Of a DNA stretch of 64,000 nt, positions 8,097 through 17,710 are shown piece by piece. Origin of the DNA: Microbacterium sp. Leaf151 (GTDB lineage: Bacteria; Actinomycetota; Actinomycetes; Actinomycetales; Microbacteriaceae); assembly GCF_001424225.1 (NCBI RefSeq), contig NZ_LMOR01000002.1, positions 434,001 to 498,000 on the forward strand, given 5' to 3'. The position numbers were made by a program, and so were the translations under genes. Positions within the stretch are counted from its first letter, which is position 1. Each line of letters begins with the position of its first letter. The notes below the pieces were generated by a model that ran no database searches, was not told the DNA's origin, and was given only the letters and a program-made list of their open reading frames with translations.

Positions 8097-8168
8097 GCCG
8101 GACAACCGAACAGTCGCCACACTCCATCCCAGGTCGTAGGGGAAGACGTACCTGACGAAGGAGAGACC

Positions 8169-8672
8169 ATGGCGATCACGTCTTCGCGCGGAGTGATCCT
8201 GATCCACTCCGCGCCCCGCGCGTTGTGCCCCCACCTCGAGTGGGCGGTAGGACGCGCCCTCGGCCGAGCCGTCAACTTCGACTGGGCCGACCAGCCCGTG
8301 CTCGTGGGCAGCCGCCGCGCGGAGTTCTACTGGGAGGGCCCGGTGGGTTCCGGTGCGGCTCTCGCGAGCGCCATTCGCGGCTGGGAGCATCTGCGCTTCG
8401 AAGTGAGCGAGGATCCCACTCCCCGCAGCGATGGCGGACGCTGGATGCACACGCCGGGTCTCGGCATCCATTACGCCCAGACCGACGCGGCGGGCAACGT
8501 CGTCATCGGCGAGGATCGCGTGCGCTACGCGATGGAGGTCGCCGCCGGCGACCTGCTGGAGCTGCAGCGCGAGCTCGACATCGCTCTCGGTTCGTCTTGG
8601 GACGAAGAGCTGGAGCCCTTCCGCCACGCGGGCGACGATCAGCAGATCGTCTGGCTCCACAAGGTGGGCTGA
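8169..8672 (+). CDS. DUF3145 family protein
   Basis: This 167-residue protein matches the actinobacterial DUF3145 family: ITSSRGVILIHSAPRALCPH at the start, then a WAVGRALGRAVNFDW segment and RYAMEVAAGDLLELQRELD. ATG 8169 is preceded by GAAGGAGAG at good spacing; an upstream in-frame ATG at 8094 would overlap the -10 element. No membrane segment or signal is visible, so it should be cytosolic. The function is unknown. The gene is monocistronic, between a palindromic promoter and a strong terminator, and convergent with fabF. Confidence 0.88.
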   Translation: MAITSSRGVILIHSAPRALCPHLEWAVGRALGRAVNFDWADQPVLVGSRRAEFYWEGPVGSGAALASAIRGWEHLRFEVSEDPTPRSDGGRWMHTPGLGIHYAQTDAAGNVVIGEDRVRYAMEVAAGDLLELQRELDIALGSSWDEELEPFRHAGDDQQIVWLHKVG

Positions 8673-8766
8673 GCGCCGCCACAGAACGTCGGCGGGGAGG
8701 CGCCACTAGCGGAGGTCGGTGAACACACCTGGCACCGAGACCGCGTATCCCCGGCCCGGCACGACG

Positions 8767-8813
8767 AACGCCCCCGGGCATCCCGACCTCAGTCGGGGAT
8801 GCCCGGGGGCGTT
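8767..8813. terminator. Strong bidirectional terminator hairpin
   Basis: A 21-base arm AACGCCCCCGGGCATCCCGAC (8767-8787) pairs with its complement at 8792-8813 around loop CTCA, with one extra G in the 3' arm. It separates the convergent DUF3145 gene and fabF. No clear U tract follows, as is common in this group. Confidence 0.8.
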
Positions 8814-8935
8814 CTCATCTGCGCACCGTGACGCGGGCCGCCGCCGGAGGGACCCGTGTCAGCTCGTCGTCGATACTCGGGAGTCCGCCAGGGCGCCTCC
8901 GGGTGTCGTGGACACTCGGGATCGCGCCTCAGCCG

Positions 8936-10174
8936 TCAAACCGAAGCGATCGCGACGACGGCGTTGTGTCCGCCGAAGCCGAAGGAGTTGCTGATGGCGA
9001 GCTGGTCGCCGGCGCCGAGCTCGACGGGCGAACCCGACAGCGAGAACGGAACCTCGGGGTCCTGCTCGGTGAGGTTGATCGTGGGCGGGGCGACGCGATC
9101 CTGCAGCGCCAGCACTGTGAAGATCGCCTCCAGCGCACCGGTGCCACCGAGCAGGTGCCCGGTCGAGGCCTTCGTGGCCGACACGGGGATCTCGTCGATC
9201 CGGTCGCCGAACACCGTGTGCAGCGCACGGTATTCGTTCGGGTCGCCGACGGGGGTCGACGTGGCGTGCGCGTTGATGTGCGTGACGTCGTCGGCAGATG
9301 CCCCGGCCATCTCGAGTGCCAGGCGCACGGCTCGGGCCGCGCCCGTGCCCTCGGGGTCGTTGGCGGTGATGTGGTACGAGTCGGCGGTGACGCCGCCTCC
9401 GACGATCGACGCGTAGATCTTGGCGCCGCGCGCCTTGGCATGCTCCTCGGTCTCGAGGATCAGCACCCCGGCGCCCTCGCCCATGACGAAGCCATCGCGG
9501 TCGATGCTGGCCGGACGTGAGGCCGTCTCGGGGGAGTCGTTGCGCTTCGACAGCGCCTGCATCGACGCGAACGACGCGATGGTGATCGGGTGGATCGCCG
9601 ACTCAGTGCCGCCGGCGATTACGACGTCGGCGAGGCCGTCGCGGATGTGCTGCACGGCGTTGACGATCGACTCGGTGCTCGACGCGCACGCCGAGGCCAC
9701 CGTGCGGGCGAACGCACGGGCGTTGAAGTGCAGCGACAGGTTGCCCGCCGCGGCGTTGGGCATGAGCATCGGCACCGTCATCGGCATGACGCGGCGCGGC
9801 CCCTTCTCACGCAGATCGTCCCAGGCGTCGAGCAGCGTCCACACACCGCCGATGCCGGTGGCGAAGTCGACACCGAGGCGGTCGGGGTCGATGTCGGGCG
9901 CACCCGCATCTTCCCAGGCTTCTTTCGCCGCGATCAGAGCGAACTGCGACGACGGGTCGAGACGCTTGGCGACGGGACGCTCGAGAACGGTCTCGGGGCG
10001 CACGAGCGCCTCGGCCGCGAAGGTGACGGGCAGGTTGTACTTCTCGACCCACTCGTGCTCGAGGGTGCGCGCGCCGGAGGTGCCGGCGAGCAGCGCCGAC
10101 CAGCTCTCGGGGGCGGTGCCGCCGATGGGCGAGGTGGCACCGATACCGGTGACGACGATGCGGGGTGTGCTCAT
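8936..10174 (-). CDS. fabF: 3-oxoacyl-[acyl-carrier-protein] synthase II
   Basis: A 412-residue condensing enzyme that extends acyl-ACP with malonyl-ACP in type II fatty-acid synthesis. The Cys-His-His triad is visible: Cys163 (TVASACASSTES), His303 (HINAHATSTPVGDP) and His340 (ASTGHLLGGTG). The length is typical for FabF. It is last in the leftward cluster fasR-fabD-fabH-acpP-fabF, 68 bases after acpP, and ends at the bidirectional terminator. In Streptomyces the equivalent fabDHPF cluster is controlled by FasR. The position after acpP supports fabF rather than a secondary-metabolism ketosynthase. Confidence 0.96.
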   Translation of the reverse strand: MSTPRIVVTGIGATSPIGGTAPESWSALLAGTSGARTLEHEWVEKYNLPVTFAAEALVRPETVLERPVAKRLDPSSQFALIAAKEAWEDAGAPDIDPDRLGVDFATGIGGVWTLLDAWDDLREKGPRRVMPMTVPMLMPNAAAGNLSLHFNARAFARTVASACASSTESIVNAVQHIRDGLADVVIAGGTESAIHPITIASFASMQALSKRNDSPETASRPASIDRDGFVMGEGAGVLILETEEHAKARGAKIYASIVGGGVTADSYHITANDPEGTGAARAVRLALEMAGASADDVTHINAHATSTPVGDPNEYRALHTVFGDRIDEIPVSATKASTGHLLGGTGALEAIFTVLALQDRVAPPTINLTEQDPEVPFSLSGSPVELGAGDQLAISNSFGFGGHNAVVAIASV

Positions 10175-10242
10175 GAGCGAAGAATCCTTGGTGCGGCCGA
10201 CGGATCGTGACCGGTGGGGGCCGGAGCCCCCACCGGGAGGTG

Positions 10243-10491
10243 TCAGGACTGGTTCGACGTGATGAAGGTCACGGCGTCGCCGACGGTCTTGAGGTTCTTG
10301 ACCTCGTCGTCGGGAATGGTGACACTGAACTTCTCTTCGGCGTTGACGACGATCGTCATCATCGAGATCGAGTCGATGTCGAGGTCATCGGTGAACGACT
10401 TCTCGAGGGCGACCTCGTCGGCCGAGATACCGGTCTCGTCGGTGATGAGCTCGGCAAGGCCGGCGAGAACCTCGTCGTTGGTGAATGCCAT
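10243..10491 (-). CDS. acpP: Acyl carrier protein
   Basis: This 82-residue acidic four-helix protein carries the phosphopantetheine attachment site in DLDIDSISMM (Ser41). The usual motif is DSLD/DSLS; here it is DSIS. It shuttles growing acyl chains between FabD, FabH and FabF. It lies between fabH and fabF in the same orientation with gaps of 69 and 68 bases, each with a purine-rich ribosome site, so it is part of the fab operon but not translationally coupled. Confidence 0.95.
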   Translation of the reverse strand: MAFTNDEVLAGLAELITDETGISADEVALEKSFTDDLDIDSISMMTIVVNAEEKFSVTIPDDEVKNLKTVGDAVTFITSNQS

Positions 10492-10560
10492 GATGTCTCC
10501 TGTTTTTCTTGGGGTGGGCCCGAACGAGCCTGGATCAGTTTAGGGTTCGACGACCGTGCG

Positions 10561-11565
10561 TCAGGGGAGGACGACGACCTGCGCGCCGAACACGAGTCCG
10601 GCGCCGAAGCCGATCTGCAGCGCGAGTCCGCCGCTGAGCTCGGGGTGCTCCTCGAGCAGGCGGTGGGTGGCGAGCGGGATGGATGCCGCCGAGGTGTTGC
10701 CCGTGGTCTCGATGTCACGGCCGATCACGACGGTCTCGGGCAGGCCGAGCTGCTTGGCGAACTCGTCGATGATGCGCATGTTCGCCTGGTGAGGCACGAA
10801 GGCGGCGAGGTCGGCGGGCTCGATGCCCGCGGCCTCGATCGCCTGGCGGGCGACCTTGACCATCTCCCAGACGGCCCAGCGGAACACCGTGGGCCCCTCC
10901 TGGCGCAGGGTGGGCCACGCGGCGGTGCCGTCGCGGAACTCGGTGAGCGTGGCGTTCATGCTCACGGCATCCGCCTTCGATCCGTCGGATCCCCAGACGG
11001 TGGGGCCGATGCCGGGGGTGTCGCTGGGACCGATGACGACGGCGCCCGCGCCGTCGCCGAGCAGGAACGAGATGCTGCGGTCGGTGGGGTCGACGATGTC
11101 GCTGAGCTTCTCGGCGCCCACCACGACGACGTGCTTCGCCAAGCCCGCGCGCACCAGCGCGTCGGCCTGACCGACGCCATAGGCGAATCCGGCGCAGGCG
11201 GCGTTGACGTCGTAGGCGGCCGCGGGGTTCGCACCGATGCGGTCGGCGACGATGGCCGAAGCCGACGGCGTCTGCTTGGGGTTGCTGATGGTCGCCACGA
11301 TCACGGCGTCGATGTCGGCGGGTGCGACACCCGACTTCTCGACGGCCTCCCGAGCGGCCTCGGTGGCCAGATCGATGGCATCCGTGTCTTTGTTCGCCCG
11401 CACGCGGGTCACGATGCCGGTGCGCTGGCGGATCCACTCGTCGCTGGAGTCGATGGGGCCGACGAGGTCGTCATTGGGCACGAAGTTCTCGCCTCGAGCG
11501 GCGCCGTACGCGTAGATGCGCGTGTGGGCGGGGCCCTGCAGCTGACGGAGGGTGGGGGTGCTCAT
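10561..11565 (-). CDS. fabH: 3-oxoacyl-[acyl-carrier-protein] synthase III
   Basis: The 334-residue enzyme starts fatty-acid synthesis by condensing a short acyl-CoA with malonyl-ACP. Active-site residues are Cys124 (NAACAGFAYG), His259 (VPHQANMR) and Asn290 (GNTSAAS). ATG 11565 overlaps the fabD stop by 4 bases; the frame is open further upstream, but only as a shadow of fabD. In this group FabH usually prefers branched-chain primers, which fits iso/anteiso lipids, although the sequence alone does not show it. Confidence 0.95.
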   Translation of the reverse strand: MSTPTLRQLQGPAHTRIYAYGAARGENFVPNDDLVGPIDSSDEWIRQRTGIVTRVRANKDTDAIDLATEAAREAVEKSGVAPADIDAVIVATISNPKQTPSASAIVADRIGANPAAAYDVNAACAGFAYGVGQADALVRAGLAKHVVVVGAEKLSDIVDPTDRSISFLLGDGAGAVVIGPSDTPGIGPTVWGSDGSKADAVSMNATLTEFRDGTAAWPTLRQEGPTVFRWAVWEMVKVARQAIEAAGIEPADLAAFVPHQANMRIIDEFAKQLGLPETVVIGRDIETTGNTSAASIPLATHRLLEEHPELSGGLALQIGFGAGLVFGAQVVVLP

Positions 11566-12482
11566 GCCTGATCTTCCTTCAAGAGTGAGACGGCCGCGTC
11601 GAGGTCGTCGGGGGTCTTGACCGCCACGGTGGGCGTGCCGCGCAGGGCGCGCTTGGCGAGCCCGGTCAGCGCGCCCGCGGGGGAGAGTTCGATGATGCCG
11701 GTCACGCCGTGTTCGGCGAAGGAGGCCATGCAGCGGTCCCACCGCACGGGGGAGGCGACCTGCGCGACCACCAGGTCGAGCGCGTGGCGGCCCTCGGTGA
11801 CGACGGAGCCGTCGGAATTCGTCCACAGCGTCGTCACCGGGTCGGATACCGGGACGTCCGCGGCCGCGGTGCGAAGCGCCTCGACCGCGGACTCCATGAA
11901 GCGGGTGTGGAAGGCGCCGGCCACCTGCAGGGCGATGACGCGCGCGCCGCGCGGCGCATCAGCTGCGAGCTCGGCGAGGGCGGGCTTCTCGCCCGCCGCG
12001 ACGATCTGGCCGCCGCCGTTGTAGTTGGCGGGGGTGAGGCCGAGGGTCTCGAGCCGCTCGAGCACGGCGGTCTCGTCTCCGCCGACGACCGCGCTCATGC
12101 CGGTCTCGACCGCCGCAGCTGCGTCAGCCATGGCGCGACCGCGCAGGCCCACGAGGCGCAGGGCATCGGCGTCACGGAGCACACCGGATGCCGCCAGCGC
12201 GGCGATCTCGCCGACCGAGTGACCCGCGACCCCGGCGACGGGCGTGCCGGCGCGCTCGGTGAAGGCGGCCCACGAGAGGAGGCTCGCTGCCACGATGAGT
12301 GGCTGCGCGACGGCCGTGTCGCGGATCTGGTCGGCGTCCCACTCGGTGCCCGCGGCGATCAGGTCGACGCCCGATTGCTCGGAGAAAGCCTCGAGGCGCT
12401 CACGTACTCCGTCGAGTTCGAGCCACGGGGTGAGGAATCCGGGGGTCTGCGAACCCTGTCCCGGGAAGACGGCGATGATCAC
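11562..12482 (-). CDS. fabD: Malonyl-CoA:ACP malonyltransferase
   Basis: A 306-residue acyltransferase that loads malonyl groups onto ACP. It has the N-terminal FPGQGSQ motif, the nucleophile motif GHSVGE with Ser89, and His192 in AGAFHTRFM. I chose GTG 12482 because GGATGGAG lies just upstream and the protein then begins with the canonical IIAVFPGQGSQ. It is the first fab gene after fasR, with an 82-base gap containing a candidate palindromic operator. Confidence 0.95.
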   Translation of the reverse strand: MIIAVFPGQGSQTPGFLTPWLELDGVRERLEAFSEQSGVDLIAAGTEWDADQIRDTAVAQPLIVAASLLSWAAFTERAGTPVAGVAGHSVGEIAALAASGVLRDADALRLVGLRGRAMADAAAAVETGMSAVVGGDETAVLERLETLGLTPANYNGGGQIVAAGEKPALAELAADAPRGARVIALQVAGAFHTRFMESAVEALRTAAADVPVSDPVTTLWTNSDGSVVTEGRHALDLVVAQVASPVRWDRCMASFAEHGVTGIIELSPAGALTGLAKRALRGTPTVAVKTPDDLDAAVSLLKEDQA

Positions 12483-12521
12483 GACTCCATCCTGACAGGG
12501 ATCGTTCAACCGCTTCTGGAG

Positions 12522-12537
12522 ATATCGACACAGATAT
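12522..12537 (-). promoter_or_regulatory. Candidate operator between fasR and fabD
   Basis: ATATC (12522-12526) and GATAT (12533-12537) are inverted with a 6-base spacer, 40-55 bases before the fabD start. The position fits control of the fab genes by the neighbouring PucR-type regulator. I see no published consensus to match it to. Confidence 0.35.
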
Positions 12538-12564
12538 GCGGCGTGTCTTTGTGCGTGCCGTGCA

Positions 12565-13863
12565 TCACCGCGGCTGCGACGGCCGCCGTTTGCCGGTTCC
12601 GCGACGCCGCGTGGCATCGGTGCCGATCGATCCGAGGATCAGCGCCGTCTGCAGGATGAGCGCCTCGCGCGGGCCCGTGGCATCCCATCCAATGACTTCG
12701 GAGACGCGCTTGAGGCGGTAGCGCACGGTGTTGGGATGCACGTACAGCTCGCGGGCCGTGGCCTCCAACGACCGGCCGTTGTCGAGGTAGCTCCACAGCG
12801 TTGCGACGAGATCGGCGCTGTGCGCGTGCAGCGGGCGGTATACGCGGTCCACGAGGGTCTGCTTCGCCACCGCGTCACCCGCCAGGGCGCGCTCGGGGAG
12901 CAGGTCGTCGGCCTCGACGGGCCGCGGCGCGTGCCTCCACGCGCGGGCCACCGCGAAACCCGCGAGCGCTGCGCGGGCGCTCTGACCGGCGTCGACGAGA
13001 GCCGGAACGGCGGGTCCGAGCACGAGGTGACCCGTACCGAAGCTGGGCTCCAGCCGCTTCGCGATGTCGGTGAAGGGCAGCTCGGTGATCTCGGCGCCAC
13101 CGCGGGCGGGCAGATCGGCGCGGCCGAGCACGAGCACGAGACGCAGGCCCTGCACTCCGATGAGCACGTCGACGCCGAGCTTGCGCGCGGTACGGCGCAC
13201 CTGATCGACATCGAGCTGCGGGGGAGTCGTGCCCACGAGCACCGACACCTCGCCGTGGCCGTGCCACCCGAGAGCGGCGATGCGGCTGGGGAGTTCGTCG
13301 TCGGCCTCGCCGGTGAGGATCGAGTCGACGACGAGGGCTTCGAGGCGCGCGTCCCAGAGGCCCCGCGCCTCGGCGGCGCGTGCGTAGACGTCGGCGGCGG
13401 CGAACGCCACTTCGCGCGAGTACGACAGCATCGCCTCGCGCACCTTTTCGCTGCGGCCGGCGACCCGCTCCTCCATCACCTCGACGGTGACGCGTACCAG
13501 CTGCAGCGTCTGGGTCAGGCTGACGCTGCGCAGCAGCTCGCGAGGAGCGGCGGCGAAGATGTCGGCCGCGATCGCGGGAGTGGATGCCGGCTCCTCGAAC
13601 CACTGCAGGAACGAGGTGATGCCGGCCTGTGCCACCAGCCCGACGGCGGAACGCCGCGCCGGCGGCATCTCGGCGTACCAGGGGAGCGTCTCTTCGAGGC
13701 GCTGGATCGTGGCGGTGGCGAGATCGCCCGAGATGCGACGCAGCCACGCGAGCGTTTCGGCCTTCTCGACGGCCGCCTCAGCGCGTACGTCCCCTCCCGG
13801 AGACCGGTCGGACCCGGCCCCGCCCGAAGAGGGGGAACCGGGTCCGACGGTGGAATCCGTCAC
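12565..13863 (-). CDS. fasR: PucR family regulator of fatty-acid synthesis (FasR-like)
   Basis: A 432-residue protein whose C-terminal 60-70 residues are a PucR-type helix-turn-helix (LEATARELYVHPNTVRYRLK). A central GGDEF-like/CdaR domain and an N-terminal region with the conserved segment WYAEMPPARRSAVGLVAQAG come before it. The position immediately upstream of fabD matches Streptomyces FasR, which activates fabDHPF. GTG 13863 lies 5 bases after the aceE stop, so it is probably cotranscribed with pyruvate dehydrogenase E1, coupling acetyl-CoA production to lipid synthesis. Confidence 0.88.
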   Translation of the reverse strand: MTDSTVGPGSPSSGGAGSDRSPGGDVRAEAAVEKAETLAWLRRISGDLATATIQRLEETLPWYAEMPPARRSAVGLVAQAGITSFLQWFEEPASTPAIAADIFAAAPRELLRSVSLTQTLQLVRVTVEVMEERVAGRSEKVREAMLSYSREVAFAAADVYARAAEARGLWDARLEALVVDSILTGEADDELPSRIAALGWHGHGEVSVLVGTTPPQLDVDQVRRTARKLGVDVLIGVQGLRLVLVLGRADLPARGGAEITELPFTDIAKRLEPSFGTGHLVLGPAVPALVDAGQSARAALAGFAVARAWRHAPRPVEADDLLPERALAGDAVAKQTLVDRVYRPLHAHSADLVATLWSYLDNGRSLEATARELYVHPNTVRYRLKRVSEVIGWDATGPREALILQTALILGSIGTDATRRRGTGKRRPSQPR

Positions 13864-13868
13864 GTGGA

Positions 13869-16595
13869 TCAGGCCTCGCCACCCGCGTTGCCGCTGGTGC
13901 CGGCGTTGACGTCGTGCAGGCGGTACTTCTCGATGGCCTGTCCGACCACGGCGCGGTCGATCTTGCCCTCTTCGGCCAGCGCCTGCAGGGCGCGGACGGC
14001 CAGCGAGGGACCGTCGATCTTGAAGAAGCGACGAGCCGCGGCACGGGTGTCGGAGAAGCCGAATCCGTCGGCACCGAGCGTCCAGTAGTTCTGCGGGACC
14101 CACTGGCGGATCTGATCCTGGACCGCGTGCATCCAGTCGCTGACCGCGACGACCGGGCCCTCGGCTTCTTTGAGCTTGTCGGTGAGGTAGGGCGTGCGGC
14201 GCTCCTCTTCGGGGTGCAGGAAGTTGTGCTCGTCCGCGGCGAGACCGTCGCGACGCAGCTCCGTCCACGAGGTGACCGACCACACGTCGGCGACGACGCC
14301 CCAGTCGTCCTTGAGCAGACGCTGGGCCTCGAACGCCCACGGCACGCCCACGCCCGAGGCGAGCAGCTGGGTGCGGGGACCGTCGCCCTCACCCGAGGAG
14401 ATGTGGTGGATGCCGCGGACGATGCCGTCGACGTCGACCCCCTCGGGCTCAGCCGGCTGCACGTAGGGCTCGTTGTACACCGTCATGTAGTACATGACGT
14501 TGGGATCGGGGTGGTTGCCGCCGTACATGCGCTCGATACCCGAACGCACGATGTGCGAGATCTCGTAGCCGTAGGCCGGGTCGTACGACACGGTCGCCGG
14601 GTTCGTGGATGCCAGCAGCTGCGAGTGGCCGTCGGCGTGCTGCAGACCCTCACCCGTCAGGGTGGTGCGACCCGCGGTCGCGCCGATGATGAAACCGCGC
14701 GCCATCTGGTCGCCCGCAGCCCACTGGGCGTCGCCGGTGCGCTGGAAGCCGAACATCGAGTAGAAGACGTAGACCGGGATGAGCGGCTCGCCGTGGGTGG
14801 AGTAGGACGTACCCGCCGCCGTGAACGCGGCCAGGGCACCGGCCTCGTTGATGCCGACGTGGATGATCTGCCCCTGCGGGCTCTCCTTGTACGCCAGCAG
14901 CAGCTCGCGGTCGACCGACGTGTAGTGCTGCCCCTTGGGGTTGTAGATCTTCGCCGTCGGGAAATACGCGTCCATACCGAACGTGCGCGCCTCGTCGGGG
15001 ATGATCGGCACGATGCGGTGACCGAAGTCCTTGACCCGCAGGAGGTCCTTCAGCAGACGCACGAACGCCATCGTCGTGGCAATCTCCTGGGTGCCCGAGC
15101 CCTTCTTGGGCAGCGCGTACGCGGCATCCCCGGGGAGCTCGAGACCGACGTGGGTGGTGCGGCGCTCGGGCAGGAACCCGCCGAGCGAACGGCGACGCTC
15201 CAGCATGTACTGGATCGTCTCGTCCTTCTCGCCGGGGGTGTAGTACGGCGGCTGGTACGGGTTCTCTTCGAGCTGCGCGTCGGTGACGGGGATCTCCATC
15301 GCATCGCGGAACGACTTGAGGTCGTCGAGCGTCAGCTTCTTCATCTGGTGCGTGGCGTTGCGACCCTCGAAGTGGGGGCCGAGGCCGTAGCCCTTGATCG
15401 TCTTGGCGAGGATGACGGTCGGCTGGCCCTTGTGCTCGGCCGCCGCCTTGAACGCCGCGTAGACCTTGCGGTAGTCGTGGCCACCGCGCTTGAGGCCCCA
15501 GACCTGCTCGTCGGAGAAGTCCTTGACGAGCTCGAGGGCGCGCGGGTCGCGACCGAAGAAGTTCTCGCGGACGTAGGCGCCGTTCTCGGCCTTATACGTC
15601 TGGTAATCGCCGTCGGGGGTGGTGTTCATCAGGTTGAGCAGTGCGCCCTCGGTGTCGCGGGCGAGCAGGTCGTCCCACTCGCGGCCCCAGACGACCTTGA
15701 TGACGTTCCAGCCGGCACCGCGGAAGAAGCTCTCGAGCTCCTGGATGATCTTGCCGTTACCGCGCACGGGACCGTCGAGGCGCTGGAGGTTGCAGTTGAT
15801 GATGAAGTTCAGGTTGTCCAGGCCCTCGTTGGCCGCGACCTGCAGCTGACCACGGCTCTCGACCTCGTCCATCTCGCCGTCGCCGAGGTAGGCCCAGACC
15901 TGCGAGTCGCCGACGTTCTTGATGCCGCGGTTGGCGAGGTACTTGTTCGACATCGCCTGGTAGATGGCGTTGATCGGACCGAGGCCCATCGACACCGTCG
16001 GGAACTGCCAGAACTCCGGCATGAGACGGGGGTGTGGGTACGAAGGGATGCCGTTGGGGGCCTGCGACTTCTCCTGGCGGAAGCCGTCGAGCTGCACCTC
16101 GGTGAGGCGACCCTCGAGGTAGGCGCGGGCATAGGCGCCGGGCGAGGCGTGGCCCTGGATGAAGATCTGGTCGCCGCCCGAGGGGTCGTCCTGGCCGCGG
16201 AAGAAGTGGTTGAAACCGACTTCGTAGAGCGCGGCCGACGAGGCATAGGTCGAGATGTGGCCGCCGACACCGATGCCGGGGCGCTGCGCGCGGTGCACGG
16301 TGACCGCGGCGTTCCAGCGGATCCACTTGCGGTAGCGCCGCTCGAGCTCCTCGTCACCGGGGAACTCGGGCTCGTTCTTCTGCGAGATGGTGTTGATGTA
16401 GTCGGTGGTGGGAACCATCGGCACGTTGAGGTGCAGTTCCTTCGAGCCCTTGAGAAGGCTCAGCATGATCTCGCGCGCACGGGCCGGGCCCTTGGCCTGG
16501 ACCAGCTGTCGCAGGGATTCCTGCCACTCCCCGGTCTCTTCCGGGTCGCTGTCCTGCGGCCCCTGCGAATACGGATCCTGGTCGTGAACAGTCAC
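13869..16595 (-). CDS. aceE: Pyruvate dehydrogenase E1 component, homodimeric type
   Basis: This 908-residue enzyme decarboxylates pyruvate using thiamine diphosphate and passes the acetyl group to the E2 lipoyl domain. The ThDP/Mg site is visible as LGDGEMDE (Gly-Asp-Gly at 238-240) followed by [20 protein letters not shown]. The family features [20 protein letters not shown] and the C-terminal transketolase-like region are present, and the length matches E. coli AceE. GTG 16595 has AAAGG about 8 bases upstream. fasR follows after 5 bases. The E2/E3 genes lpdA and sucB lie about 20 kb away in this window. Confidence 0.96.
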   Translation of the reverse strand: MTVHDQDPYSQGPQDSDPEETGEWQESLRQLVQAKGPARAREIMLSLLKGSKELHLNVPMVPTTDYINTISQKNEPEFPGDEELERRYRKWIRWNAAVTVHRAQRPGIGVGGHISTYASSAALYEVGFNHFFRGQDDPSGGDQIFIQGHASPGAYARAYLEGRLTEVQLDGFRQEKSQAPNGIPSYPHPRLMPEFWQFPTVSMGLGPINAIYQAMSNKYLANRGIKNVGDSQVWAYLGDGEMDEVESRGQLQVAANEGLDNLNFIINCNLQRLDGPVRGNGKIIQELESFFRGAGWNVIKVVWGREWDDLLARDTEGALLNLMNTTPDGDYQTYKAENGAYVRENFFGRDPRALELVKDFSDEQVWGLKRGGHDYRKVYAAFKAAAEHKGQPTVILAKTIKGYGLGPHFEGRNATHQMKKLTLDDLKSFRDAMEIPVTDAQLEENPYQPPYYTPGEKDETIQYMLERRRSLGGFLPERRTTHVGLELPGDAAYALPKKGSGTQEIATTMAFVRLLKDLLRVKDFGHRIVPIIPDEARTFGMDAYFPTAKIYNPKGQHYTSVDRELLLAYKESPQGQIIHVGINEAGALAAFTAAGTSYSTHGEPLIPVYVFYSMFGFQRTGDAQWAAGDQMARGFIIGATAGRTTLTGEGLQHADGHSQLLASTNPATVSYDPAYGYEISHIVRSGIERMYGGNHPDPNVMYYMTVYNEPYVQPAEPEGVDVDGIVRGIHHISSGEGDGPRTQLLASGVGVPWAFEAQRLLKDDWGVVADVWSVTSWTELRRDGLAADEHNFLHPEEERRTPYLTDKLKEAEGPVVAVSDWMHAVQDQIRQWVPQNYWTLGADGFGFSDTRAAARRFFKIDGPSLAVRALQALAEEGKIDRAVVGQAIEKYRLHDVNAGTSGNAGGEA

Positions 16596-16612
16596 GGAAG
16601 ACCTTTCGTCGT

Positions 16613-16629
16613 CTGGCAGGTCATGCCAG
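16613..16629 (-). promoter_or_regulatory. Inverted repeat in the aceE leader
   Basis: CTGGCA (16613-16618) and TGCCAG (16624-16629) flank GGTCA, 18-34 bases before the aceE start. It could be an operator or an mRNA hairpin. The evidence is symmetry only. Confidence 0.3.
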
Positions 16630-16846
16630 AGAATCGCCATACGAGTGCGGCAACCCTTGTCTGCTCCGCACAATCAACCAGAGTCCACCCTAGCGAGTCG
16701 GGGCGGTCCCGGATGCGCGCTGCCGATACGCCCCGCCGCACGCTCGCAGCTACTGTTCGACGTCGAGACGTCTGCGGCATCCGTGTGCTCCTCATGAAGG
16801 ATGCCGGGCCACGTCGCACGGGCGGGGGAGGCGAGCCTCGCGGGTC

Positions 16847-16852
16847 TAGCCT
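16847..16852 (+). promoter_or_regulatory. Leaderless-type -10 element (TAGCCT)
   Basis: TAGCCT ends 6 bases before GTG 16859, so transcription would start at or next to the start codon. There is no Shine-Dalgarno sequence, which agrees with a leaderless mRNA. Confidence 0.5.
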
Positions 16853-16858
16853 GAGCGC

Positions 16859-17554
16859 GTGAGCCCGCAGGATCCCGCCACGTTCCGCACCCGCCCCGAG
16901 CATCGGTGGCCGGTGCTCATCGCCCTCGCCGTCGGGACGGGCCTGTACGCCGTCCTGCCGAGCGAGGCGTCGGGTGTGCTCCGCTACGTCGTGGTGGGCG
17001 CCGGTGTGCTGTGCGCGATCCCGATGATCGCCACCAACCCCGCCCGGCTGACGCGCGATTCGCGCCTGGGGCGCGGCTTCGCGCTGGCGTTCACGGCGCT
17101 CCTGCTGCTCGCGAACCAGGTTGCCCTCGTGCTGCTCATCCGCCAGTTGCTGCAGGGGGAGGGCGAGGGGGCCACGACCCTGCTCGGGGCGGCCCAGGTG
17201 TGGGCGATCAACGTCATCGGCTATGCCGTCGTCTACTGGGAGATGGACCGGGGCGGACCCATCGCCCGTCGCCGCGACCTGCGCGACGCGCTGCCCGCGG
17301 CCGACTTCCAGTTCCCGCAGGACTCCGACGGCGACGCGGTGAGCGAGGTGCGGCGCCGCTCGTCCGACGTCGACCACTGGGCGCCGGGCTACGTCGACTA
17401 CCTCTACTTCTCGGCATCCAACGCGATGGCGTTCAGCCCGACCGACGTCATGCCGCTGTCGTCGCGCGCGAAGCTGTTCATGATGGTGCAGGCGGTGTCG
17501 GGGTTCATCCTGCTCGCGCTGGTCATCGCGCGGAGCGTGAACGTCCTGAATTGA
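16859..17554 (+). CDS. Conserved multi-pass membrane protein (DUF1345-like)
   Basis: This 231-residue protein has about five membrane helices: WPVLIALAVGTGLYAVLP, YVVVGAGVLCAIPMIA, ALAFTALLLLANQVALVLLI, VWAINVIGYAVVYW and a C-terminal FMMVQAVSGFILLALVIA. The segment YFSASNAMAFSPTDVMPLSS before the last helix is conserved in a family of bacterial membrane proteins sometimes labelled DUF1345 or ion-channel-like. GTG 16859 is leaderless-looking. The gene ends 4 bases from the 3' end of the oppositely oriented tRNA-Val. Function unknown. Confidence 0.8.
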   Translation: MSPQDPATFRTRPEHRWPVLIALAVGTGLYAVLPSEASGVLRYVVVGAGVLCAIPMIATNPARLTRDSRLGRGFALAFTALLLLANQVALVLLIRQLLQGEGEGATTLLGAAQVWAINVIGYAVVYWEMDRGGPIARRRDLRDALPAADFQFPQDSDGDAVSEVRRRSSDVDHWAPGYVDYLYFSASNAMAFSPTDVMPLSSRAKLFMMVQAVSGFILLALVIARSVNVLN

Positions 17555-17557
17555 GGG

Positions 17558-17630
17558 TGGGCCCTGCCGGGATCGAACCGACGACATCCACGGTGTAAAC
17601 GTGGCGCTCTACCAGCTGAGCTAAAGGCCC
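17558..17630 (-). tRNA. tRNA-Val (anticodon TAC)
   Basis: The minus-strand sequence begins GGGCCTTTAGCTCAGCTGGT and ends GGTTCGATCCCGGCAGGGCC plus CA, 73 bases. The acceptor stem GGGCCTT/AGGGCCC, the D arm, the anticodon stem CCACG/CGTGG with loop TTTACAC, and the T arm with GGTTCGATCCC all fold. The anticodon is TAC (valine). CCA is not encoded. It is convergent with and nearly touches the membrane protein gene. Confidence 0.97.
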
Positions 17631-17659
17631 GGGATGCCACGAGTCTAGCGCGGCGCCGT

Positions 17660-17710
17660 CCCGAGGCCCGCGCCATCCCGATGCCCGCGCCGTCCCAAGG
17701 CCCGCGCCGA
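17660..17710. repeat. Three tandem 17-base repeats
   Basis: CCCGAGGCCCGCGCCAT (17660-17676) is followed by near copies at 17677-17693 and 17694-17710, differing at two or three positions. They lie upstream of tRNA-Val in non-coding DNA. No function is evident. Confidence 0.6.

Noticed and set aside
13629-16862. A 1077-codon open frame on the plus strand
   Set aside because: It lies antisense to aceE and fasR. Open antisense frames are expected at this GC content, and the translation is Val/Asp/Arg/Gly-rich without domains.
17558-17630. tRNA as an integration site of a mobile element
   Set aside because: There is no integrase, no direct repeat of the tRNA end in the window, and the flanking genes are ordinary chromosomal ones.
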